DNA of 5,054 bases, taken from positions 1 to 5,054 of the forward strand of contig CAMOXP010000111.1 in NCBI GenBank assembly GCA_946629205.1, in the 5' to 3' direction. The stretch comes from an uncultured Bacillota bacterium. Its GTDB lineage: Bacteria; Bacillota; Clostridia; Peptostreptococcales; Anaerovoracaceae. The notes under the pieces are model-generated. The model ran no database searches, was not told the DNA's origin, and saw only the letters and a program-made list of their open reading frames with translations. The position numbers were made by a program, and so were the translations under genes. The stretch's first letter is position 1, and every line of letters starts with the position of its first letter. Positions 1-4,970 of the stretch are shown here, in pieces.

Positions 1-138
1 GCGAAGAACATGATATTCGGCGGAGAAGGACTCTTCAATACGATCGTAGAAGGTCCGGGAAACATCTGGCTGCAGACGCTTCCGCTGCCGAATGTGGCGC
101 AGCAGATCGCCAAGTATATCCCGACGTCATCAGACTGA
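1..138 (+). CDS. AIM24/TIGR00266-family protein, C-terminal end (5' partial)
   Basis: Frame 1 is open from the window edge to the TGA at 136-138 and gives the last 45 residues of a protein. The stretch GGEGLFNTIVEGPG, then WLQTLPLPNVA and a closing YIPT, matches what I know of the C-terminus of the AIM24/TIGR00266 family: a glycine-rich 'GGEGLF' turn, 'GPG', 'WLQ(S/T)LP', then a short amphipathic helix ending in 'YxP'. The family is a beta-sandwich protein of unclear biochemical role, and bacterial members are often called TIGR00266 family proteins. The start and most of the gene lie left of the window. It is followed 21 nt later by the P1-family peptidase gene on the same strand, with no hairpin between, so the two are probably co-transcribed. 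The family call is from pattern recognition. No function is claimed. Confidence 0.8.
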   Translation, partial: AKNMIFGGEGLFNTIVEGPGNIWLQTLPLPNVAQQIAKYIPTSSD

Positions 139-140
139 TA

Positions 141-146
141 AAGGAG
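141..146 (+). promoter_or_regulatory. Ribosome-binding site of the P1-family peptidase gene
   Basis: AAGGAG lies 13 nt before the ATG at 160, slightly further than ideal. The next in-frame ATG, at 166, would be 19 nt away, so the site favours 160 as the start. Confidence 0.55.
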
Positions 147-159
147 AGTACGACATAAC

Positions 160-1149
160 ATGGCCATGATCCGAAAAGAGATTCCGATTCAGGAAGTCGG
201 CAATATTCGTATAGGGCAGACAGAAGACCGCGAGGCGGCCACCGGCTGCACCGTACTCATATCTGAGGAAGGCATGTGCGCCGGACTGGACGTCAGGGGC
301 GGCGGTCCTGCTTCCAGAGATACGCATCTGCTGGACCCGCAGACTGCAGCGCAAACCATCCACGCGATCCTGCTGGGCGGAGGAAGTGCTTTTGGCCTTG
401 GTGCGGCAAGCGGCGTGATGCAGTATCTGGAGGAACATGACATAGGCTTCGATGTGGGCGTCACGAAGGTGCCTTTGGTTGCCCAGTCGGATCTGTTTGA
501 TCTGACCGTGGGAAGAAGCGATGTCCGGCCGCAGCCGGAGATGGGCTATGAAGCGGCCAGGCTGGCGATGGAAGCGCCCAACTACCGGGACGGCAACTAC
601 GGCGCCGGGTGCGGCGCGACGGTCGGAAAAATGGCCGGTATGGAATACTGCATGAAGACAGGCATCGGAAGCTACGCCATCGAGATCGGCGCCTTCCGGA
701 TCGGCGCGATTGTGGCTCTGAACGCTTTGGGCGATATCTATGACTGGAAGAACGGACAGAAGATCGCCGGCCTCCTGACGGAAGACGGCAAAGGCTTCCG
801 CGACACCGTGGAGCTCATGTCGCAGAGTCTGGACGTCGTCGAAAACAAATTCACAGGCAATACGACAATCGGCGTCGTGGTCACGAACGCGGCGTTCAAC
901 AAAACGCAGCTTTGCAAGATCGCAAGCATGGCGCACAACGGATACGCCCGCTCCATCCGGCCGGTCCATACATCCGCAGACGGCGACAGCATCTATGCGG
1001 TCTCCGCGGGGACCGAACCGGTCGATCAGGATCTGGTCGGAACACTTGCAGCGGAAGTCATGAGCGAAGCAATCATCCGGGCGGCAGAGAGCGCCGAAGG
1101 GGCGTATGGATTCCCGGCCATGCGCGATCTGGACTGGATACAGAAATAA
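160..1149 (+). CDS. P1-family (DmpA/NylC-like) self-processing peptidase
   Basis: A complete 329-residue member of MEROPS family P1 (peptidase S58/DmpA fold), N-terminal-nucleophile hydrolases that cleave themselves into alpha and beta chains. Known relatives include the aminopeptidase DmpA, beta-peptidyl aminopeptidases and the nylon-oligomer hydrolase NylC. Family signatures seen: GGGSAFGLGAASGVMQYLEE at 73-92, GAGCGATVGK at 148-157, and GNTTIGVVVTNA at 233-244. The last holds the expected autocleavage bond Asn234/Thr235, with Thr235 as the new nucleophile. DGD at 274-276 and Lys157 keep the same spacing from that Thr as the catalytic Asp, Asp and Lys residues I recall for NylC, and Asn188 fits within one residue. 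No signal peptide or membrane segment is visible, so it should be cytoplasmic. The substrate cannot be told from sequence. It sits between the AIM24-family gene and an acidic lipoprotein gene, probably in one operon. Family assignment is firm; calling it a peptidase rather than an amidase is a family default. Confidence 0.93.
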   Translation: MAMIRKEIPIQEVGNIRIGQTEDREAATGCTVLISEEGMCAGLDVRGGGPASRDTHLLDPQTAAQTIHAILLGGGSAFGLGAASGVMQYLEEHDIGFDVGVTKVPLVAQSDLFDLTVGRSDVRPQPEMGYEAARLAMEAPNYRDGNYGAGCGATVGKMAGMEYCMKTGIGSYAIEIGAFRIGAIVALNALGDIYDWKNGQKIAGLLTEDGKGFRDTVELMSQSLDVVENKFTGNTTIGVVVTNAAFNKTQLCKIASMAHNGYARSIRPVHTSADGDSIYAVSAGTEPVDQDLVGTLAAEVMSEAIIRAAESAEGAYGFPAMRDLDWIQK

Positions 1150-1164
1150 ACAGAAAGAACAAGT

Positions 1165-1794
1165 ATGATTTCTATCAAAACAGCGAAAAAGTTAATAGCG
1201 ATACTCATCAGCGTGCTGATGTGCTTTTGCATGTGCGCCTGCGGCGGAAGTGACGCGGTCGAAGAGACTGTAGAAATCACCACGCCTGCAGAAGATGCAG
1301 TGGATGCCGGCGGAGATAAGGCCCAGGACGGCGACGAGGATTCAGACAAAGACGATGACTCTGACAAAGACGATGACTCTGACGAGGATAAAGATTCTGA
1401 CGATGAAGACGCGGACAACTCCGAGGTGAAGTGGAGCCCCCAGGACAAGGAGAAAGATATAGAAAAATCCAAGCCTGATAAAGATGCAAAATCTCCATAC
1501 AAGAAAATATACAAAGACTGCAACAAAGAGATGAAGGACGCCACCGCGAAATATGTCGAGGAACTGAAAGACAAGGCAGATTCGATTTCGAAGAGCGAAC
1601 TGTACGACGAGACGCAGGAAAGGATCGACGCGCTGAAGAAAATCTATGACAAAAACAAGGACTTAATGGTAGACACCATGCTCAAGAGTACCGAGGACGA
1701 TGATGAAGCCTACGAAAAGTATTTCGCGAAGATGACAGAGAAGTTCACGGAGTACACCCGTGAGATTACGGCTGCATACACGGACCAGTTCTAG
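1165..1794 (+). CDS. Acidic Ser-Asp-repeat lipoprotein of unknown function
   Basis: A 209-residue predicted lipoprotein. Residues 1-25 form a signal peptide: Lys8 and Lys9, then a hydrophobic core from about 10 to 23. It ends in a Cys-rich stretch, and the best lipobox is MCAC-GGSD, with Cys26 as the lipidated residue (Cys20, 22 and 24 are also present). Residues 30-55 are acidic. Residues 56-85 are almost only Asp, Ser, Glu and Lys, including four six-residue Ser-Asp units at 60-83. From about 110 to 205 the chain is Lys/Glu/Asp/Ala-rich with spaced aromatic and leucine residues, which suggests a helical or coiled-coil domain. I recognise no named family. The likely layout is a lipid anchor, a flexible acidic spacer and a helical extracellular domain. 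The start is only weakly supported: AGAAAG lies 7 nt before the ATG, and the gene begins 15 nt after the peptidase stop, so translation may depend on coupling. No function is assigned. Confidence 0.85.
   Translation: MISIKTAKKLIAILISVLMCFCMCACGGSDAVEETVEITTPAEDAVDAGGDKAQDGDEDSDKDDDSDKDDDSDEDKDSDDEDADNSEVKWSPQDKEKDIEKSKPDKDAKSPYKKIYKDCNKEMKDATAKYVEELKDKADSISKSELYDETQERIDALKKIYDKNKDLMVDTMLKSTEDDDEAYEKYFAKMTEKFTEYTREITAAYTDQF
1342..1413 (+). repeat. Four 18-bp tandem units encoding Ser-Asp hexapeptides
   Basis: Units at 1342-1359, 1360-1377, 1378-1395 and 1396-1413 encode SDKDDD, SDKDDD, SDEDKD and SDDEDA. The first two differ by a single base (TCA versus TCT for serine). The later two are diverged, as in an old in-frame tandem duplication. 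The units make up the acidic spacer of the lipoprotein. A length that is a multiple of three means copy-number change would not break the frame. Confidence 0.85.
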
Positions 1795-1816
1795 CAGCAG
1801 TCGACAGAAAACAGAA

Positions 1817-3085
1817 TCAGTATTCTATTTCGCCGCCCAGTGCGGCGAAATCTTTGTAGAAATCCGGATAGGATTTGGTCACAGCAATCGGATTCGTCAG
1901 ATAGATCGGCTCCCGGCAGAGGCAGGATGCAATGGCGGCGGCCATGGCTACGCGGTGGTCTCCGAAGCTGTCGACAGTTCCGCCTTCGAGGAAGGCCTTG
2001 CCCGTGAAGGAGAGCCAGTCCCCTCCGTAGGAAACATCCGCATCAAGATTATACAGTACGGAATAGATCGCCTTCAGGCGATTCGATTCCTTAAACTGAA
2101 GCCGCTGGGCATGGGTGATCATGGACGTACCTTCAGCGAAGGACATGAGCACAGCAAGGATCGGCGTAAGATCCGGGATCTGCGTGACATCGGTTTCCGC
2201 GCCTTTCAGAATGGATGCGCGTGAACGGATCGAGACCGTGCCGTCCACCTGCGGCTGAAAGTCCAGATCTGCGCCCATCTGCGCCAGAATATTTACGATT
2301 TCTTTATCCCACTGGCAGGACTCCATACGGAGTCCTGTTACTGTTATGTCGCCGGACAGACTGCCTGCAGCAAGCCAGAACGCTGCGTTTGACCAGTCGC
2401 CATCGAGGGAAAGGCCGGATTTCTCACGGTAAACTTGCCCCCCGGGAATTATGTATTTCAGAAAACCGCTCTCTGTTCGGGAGACCTCGACCTCCACGCC
2501 GAAGTCATGAAGAACATCCAGCGTCATCTCCACATAGCCCGCCGATTCGAGCGCCGTTGTGAGGGTCAGGGTACTGTCTTCTTCGAGCAGCGGCAGGGCG
2601 AGCAGCAATCCCGTGATGAATTGGGAACTTACATTTCCGGGGAGTACAAAATCACCAGCCTCTAATCTGCCGTTTACCGTACAGATCTCTTTGAAGCGGT
2701 CCGTGTTCTTGGGATTGCCCATGCGGAACCGGCATCCGTGGCGTTCCATTTCTTCCTTCAACGGTGAGATCGGACGATCGGGCAGACGCCCGGTTCCCAG
2801 AAATGTCGCGCTGCTTTTGAGAGCCATGACGACAGGCAGCAAAAAACGCAGGGTAGATCCGCTCTCTCCGCATTCCAGATAGGGCATGTTTTTTTCCATT
2901 TGGGAAAGGCATGCAATCGTCGCTTCGATATCATCGGAGAACGCCGGGATCTCTACTCTGTCCTTGTGCGGATTCCCCTGCAGCTCCGCAAGCTTTCTGG
3001 CGATGAGGAGCCTGTGGGCGTGCGACTTGGAAGGCATGGCTTCGATTGTGCCCGACAGTATGCGAGGTGTGATTTTCATTTTCAT
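1817..3085 (-). CDS. aroA: 3-phosphoshikimate 1-carboxyvinyltransferase (EPSP synthase)
   Basis: A cytoplasmic enzyme joining phosphoenolpyruvate to shikimate-3-phosphate to give EPSP, the sixth step of the shikimate pathway to chorismate. The chosen product is 422 residues, normal for the family. Motifs in order: SKSHAHR at 19-25 (Lys20, Ser21 and Arg25 bind substrate), CGESGSTLRFL at 72-82 (the PEP/glyphosate loop), RLPDRPISPL at 100-109, SSQFITGLLLALP at 153-165, DWSNAAFWLAAG at 230-241, DLTPILAVL at 305-313 with Asp305 as the expected catalytic base, FKESNR at 331-336, GDHRVAM at 375-381 and TKSYPDF at 403-409. All main active-site residues are present, so it should be active. Phe81 follows the loop arginine where E. 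coli has Pro101. The start at 3085 is set by AAGGGAGG 7 nt upstream. The in-frame ATG at 3127 overlaps the likely -10 box and is rejected. No other aro gene is adjacent. It is divergent from the Nudix gene. Confidence 0.96.
   Translation of the reverse strand: MKMKITPRILSGTIEAMPSKSHAHRLLIARKLAELQGNPHKDRVEIPAFSDDIEATIACLSQMEKNMPYLECGESGSTLRFLLPVVMALKSSATFLGTGRLPDRPISPLKEEMERHGCRFRMGNPKNTDRFKEICTVNGRLEAGDFVLPGNVSSQFITGLLLALPLLEEDSTLTLTTALESAGYVEMTLDVLHDFGVEVEVSRTESGFLKYIIPGGQVYREKSGLSLDGDWSNAAFWLAAGSLSGDITVTGLRMESCQWDKEIVNILAQMGADLDFQPQVDGTVSIRSRASILKGAETDVTQIPDLTPILAVLMSFAEGTSMITHAQRLQFKESNRLKAIYSVLYNLDADVSYGGDWLSFTGKAFLEGGTVDSFGDHRVAMAAAIASCLCREPIYLTNPIAVTKSYPDFYKDFAALGGEIEY
1827..1851 (+). 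terminator. Perfect 10-bp hairpin, candidate terminator of the left operon
   Basis: ATTTCGCCGC and GCGGCGAAAT are perfect inverted repeats around the 5-nt loop CCAGT. On the + strand the stem is followed by TCTTTGT, a short and imperfect U-tract, 32 nt after the lipoprotein stop. The stem lies inside the last codons of the convergent aroA gene (FAALGGEI). On the - strand no U-run follows. It is plausible as a terminator for the + strand operon, but the U-tract is weak and codon choice could have produced part of the symmetry. Confidence 0.5.
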
Positions 3086-3092
3086 GATGTTA

Positions 3093-3100
3093 CCTCCCTT
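3093..3100 (-). promoter_or_regulatory. Ribosome-binding site of aroA
   Basis: AAGGGAGG on the - strand, 7 nt before the ATG at 3085-3083. It decides the start. The ATG at 3079 would be 13 nt away, and the one at 3127 lies upstream of this site. Confidence 0.85.
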
Positions 3101-3125
3101 CAGCGCTCGTTCATTCCCTGTCAGC

Positions 3126-3155
3126 ATTATACATCAAAAATTGTTTGAGTGGAAA
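3126..3155 (-). promoter_or_regulatory. Candidate aroA promoter
   Basis: On the - strand a perfect TATAAT (3131-3126) lies 18 bp after TTTCCA (3155-3150), a 4-of-6 match to TTGACA. The implied transcript start near 3119 gives a leader of about 35 nt before the aroA ATG. The -35 overlaps the -35 of the divergent promoter. Confidence 0.6.
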
Positions 3156-3175
3156 CGTTCCGTTCCGTGTATAAT
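3145..3175 (+). promoter_or_regulatory. Candidate promoter of the Nudix-PepSY pair
   Basis: A perfect TATAAT at 3170-3175 has TTGAGT at 3145-3150 as a possible -35 with a long 19-bp spacer. The implied start near 3182 leaves only about 19 nt before the ATG at 3201, just enough for the ribosome-binding site. The spacer holds the direct repeat CGTTC-CGTTC (3156-3165) and GGAA-ACG-TTCC (3151-3161), possible operator elements. Confidence 0.6.
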
Positions 3176-3187
3176 AGGATGTGATGC

Positions 3188-3193
3188 AGGAGA
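3188..3193 (+). promoter_or_regulatory. Ribosome-binding site of the Nudix gene
   Basis: AGGAGA lies 7 nt before the ATG at 3201. It selects this start over in-frame codons far upstream that would run through aroA in antisense. Confidence 0.8.
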
Positions 3194-3200
3194 AATCGAA

Positions 3201-3677
3201 ATGAAACGGGCGACCTTATGTTACATCCGGCGCAGCGCAGGCGCAGGACAAAGAGAATACCTGATGCTCTATCGGAACAAGAAGAAGGATGATCCGAACG
3301 AGGGAAAGTGGATCGGCGTCGGCGGCAAGTTCGAGCCGGGAGAGACGCCGGACGAATGCATGCTGCGGGAGGTGTGCGAGGAGACCGGGCTTACGCCTGC
3401 GTCCTATCATTTCTGCGGCGTGATCCATTTCATTTCAGATACCTGGGAAGATGAGGACATGTATCTTTACCGCGCGGAAGTCAGCGGCGTCCAGGCCGAA
3501 GCACTTCCCGCCTGCAGCGAGGGACAGCTGTGCTGGATCCCGGAAGAGGAGCTGATGGAGCTTCCTATGTGGGAAGGGGACATGCTGTTTCTGAAGCCGC
3601 TCCTTGAAGGCGCGGACAAGATCAGCATGACACTGCAGTACGAAGGCGACACGCTGGTACATGCAGAGCAGAAATAA
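3201..3677 (+). CDS. MutX/MutT-like 8-oxo-dGTP diphosphatase (Nudix hydrolase)
   Basis: A 158-residue cytoplasmic Nudix hydrolase. The Nudix box GX5EX7REUXEEXGU is matched exactly from Gly42 through Leu64: Gly42, Glu48, Arg56, Glu57, Val58, Glu60, Glu61, Gly63 and Leu64. The Glu residues are expected to bind the catalytic divalent metal. The wording around it, YRNKKKDDPNEGKWIGVGGK just before the box and LPMWEGDMLFLKPLL at 121-135, resembles the streptococcal MutX type, which hydrolyses 8-oxo-dGTP and so keeps oxidised guanine out of DNA. Length also fits that type (about 150-160). The substrate is inferred from this resemblance; other nucleotide substrates are possible. The start is set by AGGAGA 7 nt upstream. 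It is divergent from aroA with its own likely promoter, and the PepSY lipoprotein gene starts 13 nt after its stop, so the two probably share a transcript. Confidence 0.92.
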   Translation: MKRATLCYIRRSAGAGQREYLMLYRNKKKDDPNEGKWIGVGGKFEPGETPDECMLREVCEETGLTPASYHFCGVIHFISDTWEDEDMYLYRAEVSGVQAEALPACSEGQLCWIPEEELMELPMWEGDMLFLKPLLEGADKISMTLQYEGDTLVHAEQK

Positions 3678-3680
3678 ACG

Positions 3681-3686
3681 GGAGGA
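3681..3686 (+). promoter_or_regulatory. Ribosome-binding site of the PepSY lipoprotein gene
   Basis: GGAGGA lies 4 nt before the ATG at 3691 (GGAGG core, 5 nt). It selects this start over the in-frame ATG at 3661, which lies inside the Nudix gene and would put ten charged residues before the signal peptide. Confidence 0.8.
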
Positions 3687-3690
3687 AACG

Positions 3691-4050
3691 ATGAAACAGA
3701 AAAAAACTTCAGCATGGCTTATTACAGGTATGATCATCTGCGTAATGATGCTGTTTGGAATGGCAGGATGCGGATCATCCGATGGGGAACAGACGACAGA
3801 AGAGACGACGGTGGAGGCAACCGCTGAAGAAGCGACGGAAGCCCCTGCAGACGAAATGCTCACCGAAAGTGAGGCGCTGGAAAACGCACTCGATGTTGAA
3901 GGCCTCTATGTTGATGATGTCGATGAAATAAGCGTGCAGCTCAACACTGATAACGGTGCGACAGAGTATGATATCGCATTCCAGTATGAGGGCGTACACT
4001 ATGAGTATGCCGTCGATGCGTATACCGGCGATGTTTATGAATACGAGTAA
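3691..4050 (+). CDS. Small PepSY-domain lipoprotein
   Basis: A 119-residue predicted exported lipoprotein. Residues 1-26 form the signal peptide (MKQKK, then a hydrophobic core at about 8-24). The lipobox MAGC makes Cys27 the lipid-modified residue, followed by GSSDGE. Residues 32-56 are a Thr/Glu/Ala-rich flexible linker. Residues 57-119 look like one PepSY domain: LTESEALENAL starts the helix, YVDDVDEISVQLN leads into the sheet, and TEYDIAFQYEGVHYEYAVDAYTG with DVYEYE forms the typical closing strands. PepSY domains are known in peptidase propeptides and in many small cell-surface proteins, and are thought to inhibit proteases or bind peptides. A specific partner cannot be named. The gene lies 13 nt after the Nudix gene, probably in one operon, and converges on the DUF1847 gene with 6 nt between stops. 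Domain call is strong, role unknown. Confidence 0.9.
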   Translation: MKQKKTSAWLITGMIICVMMLFGMAGCGSSDGEQTTEETTVEATAEEATEAPADEMLTESEALENALDVEGLYVDDVDEISVQLNTDNGATEYDIAFQYEGVHYEYAVDAYTGDVYEYE

Positions 4051-4062
4051 GTGACGTCACTT
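4049..4062. other. Perfect 14-bp palindrome across two convergent stop codons
   Basis: AAGTGACGTCACTT reads identically on both strands. It covers the last two bases of the PepSY stop (TAA, 4048-4050) and the stop of the DUF1847 gene (TGA on the - strand, 4059-4057). It is followed by a second short inverted repeat, CAGCA-GCT-TGCTG (4063-4075). There is no U-run on either side, so it is not a standard intrinsic terminator. It could be a bidirectional transcript-end structure or a protein site. Confidence 0.6.
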
Positions 4063-4719
4063 CAGCAGCTTGCTGTAGTAACCGTCCGCCTGGTACAGCG
4101 CAGCGACCGGATTGTGACCGAGGACGCGGTCTTTTGTCACAAGCGTTGTGCAGAGCGCATCCGAATATTTGTAAAACAGGCTGTCATGACCTACGCAGAG
4201 ACCGATCACGATGTTCAGATCGGTCTTTTGTTCGTTCAGAAGCTTTGCCTGCAGGATCGGGTTGCAGATGTGCGGCCCGAGGGTTTCCTGCACAGGATCG
4301 AGGCCGATGGAGGTCTTGCTGACCGCGCCTACCTTACAGGCGACACCGTATACCTCGAAGCCCCGGTGCCGGAAAATTTTCGCAGCAGTCCGCGCCTCGC
4401 GCAAAAGCCCCACGCAGGTGGCGATGCCTAGTTTCTTCGCGCCGATCTTATCCGCGAACTCGCAGATTTCCTCCACGCGGGTGAGTTTGCAGTAATTCTC
4501 GAACTCAACAGTCGCGGATGCTTTTGCGATCAGACTGTCGACAGGGTCGTTGAGATATTGATCCACCGCTTCCGCGCAGAGTCCGGAGCCCGGGCCTCCT
4601 TCGAGGATGTCAGCGGTCAGGCAGAAGTCCGGGTAGGTCCCGTGCTTGCCGTCGCAGGCGCCGGATGCGCAGTCGATGCAGCTGCGGCAGAGTTCTTGGT
4701 TTCTGTTTTCGTCAGCCAT
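4057..4719 (-). CDS. DUF1847-family cysteine-rich protein
   Basis: A 220-residue protein with the hallmarks of the DUF1847 family, which has no established function. At the N-terminus is C-x2-C-x2-C-x4-C (Cys11, 14, 17, 22) with a further PDFC (Cys33), a metal-binding-like cluster. Then come ENYCKLTRVEEICEFADKIG (74-93), LGIATCVGLLREA (97-109), EVYGVACKVG (122-131), ICNPILQAKLLN (151-162), the strongly conserved-looking DLNIVIGLCVGHDSLFYKYS (167-186), and KDRVLGHNPVAALY (196-209). Thirteen cysteines in 220 residues suggest an iron-sulfur cluster or zinc site, but this is inference. No signal peptide, so cytoplasmic. The start at 4719 is supported by GGAGA 6 nt upstream and a TATAAT box 46 bp upstream. 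It appears to be transcribed alone. Its 3' end is convergent with the PepSY gene. Confidence 0.88.
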   Translation of the reverse strand: MADENRNQELCRSCIDCASGACDGKHGTYPDFCLTADILEGGPGSGLCAEAVDQYLNDPVDSLIAKASATVEFENYCKLTRVEEICEFADKIGAKKLGIATCVGLLREARTAAKIFRHRGFEVYGVACKVGAVSKTSIGLDPVQETLGPHICNPILQAKLLNEQKTDLNIVIGLCVGHDSLFYKYSDALCTTLVTKDRVLGHNPVAALYQADGYYSKLLK

Positions 4720-4725
4720 AATGAT

Positions 4726-4730
4726 TCTCC
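4726..4730 (-). promoter_or_regulatory. Ribosome-binding site of the DUF1847 gene
   Basis: GGAGA on the - strand, 6 nt before the ATG at 4719, supporting that start. Confidence 0.7.
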
Positions 4731-4764
4731 GATAGTATCTGGTTTCTTATACTCTGATATTCAT

Positions 4765-4770
4765 ATTATA
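4765..4770 (-). promoter_or_regulatory. Candidate -10 box of the DUF1847 gene
   Basis: A perfect TATAAT on the - strand in an A+T-rich stretch, 46 bp before the ATG. The best -35 is poor: GAAACA at 4794-4789, 18 bp upstream. It lies between the gene and the hisS remnant, as expected for an independent promoter. Confidence 0.5.
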
Positions 4771-4801
4771 ATACCACCAACGTGGATCTGTTTCAGATTT
4801 A

Positions 4802-4970
4802 TTATCTAATGGCTTTTCTAATGGCGTCGCTGAGTTCATCAAAATGCAATGGATTCCTGGGTAGATTCGAGCAGGTTCTTGATCTGGCACTGGCCGGAAG
4901 CGAGTTCGTTGTCTCCGATGATCACAGCGCAGCGGTATCCTTTGCGGTCGGCGTATTTGAACTGGCCTTT
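4802..4970 (-). pseudogene. hisS: Histidyl-tRNA synthetase 3' remnant, truncated and frameshifted
   Basis: Reading the - strand from 4970 to 4842 gives 43 residues beginning KGQFKYADRKGYRCAVIIGD and continuing NELASGQCQIKNLLESTQ. This resembles the end of the anticodon-binding domain of HisRS (family pattern LKxQ[FLM]KYAD+xG..., IIGxxEL..G...(I/L)K(N/D)...). In-frame stops follow at once. Removing one base from the four-base run at 4841-4844 restores DELSDAIRKAIR and a TAA at 4804-4802, a natural HisRS C-terminus. Upstream, TAA (4973-4971) closes the frame, and no HisRS-like residues appear in any - strand frame from 4971 to 5054. Only about 55 of the usual 420 or so residues remain, so this cannot be a working enzyme. 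ProRS or ThrRS anticodon domains are less likely, given the KYADRKG wording. A full hisS elsewhere in the genome is expected. Confidence 0.72.

Noticed and set aside
130..969. 279-residue open frame on the - strand
   Set aside because: Fully antisense to the P1-family peptidase, which has clear family motifs. The translation is His/Arg/Ala-rich with no recognisable domain, as expected of a shadow frame.
1342..1413. Possible CRISPR-like or non-coding repeat array
   Set aside because: Units are contiguous with no spacers, and their length is a multiple of three inside a coherent lipoprotein frame.
1026..1574. Serine-rich - strand frame of 182 residues
   Set aside because: It is the antisense of the Asp-repeat lipoprotein; GAC/GAT and TCT codons read backwards give Ser/Glu-rich runs. 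No ribosome-binding site or motif.
3086..3127. Fourteen-residue N-terminal extension of aroA starting at 3127
   Set aside because: The ATG overlaps the likely -10 box at 3126-3131, and the strong AAGGGAGG at 3093-3100 lies downstream of it, pointing to 3085.
2886..3200. Upstream extension of the Nudix reading frame
   Set aside because: It runs antisense through the start of aroA and through both candidate promoters. The true start at 3201 has a ribosome-binding site at 7 nt and begins the family's normal N-terminus.
3661..3690. Ten-residue extension of the PepSY lipoprotein
   Set aside because: It overlaps the Nudix 3' end and adds charged residues before the signal peptide; GGAGGA just before 3691 sets the start.
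4786..4798. ATCTG-TTT-CAGAT inverted repeat as a terminator
   Set aside because: The stem is only 5 bp. It has no U-run on the - strand, where a hisS terminator would be expected, and there is no known + strand gene for it to end.
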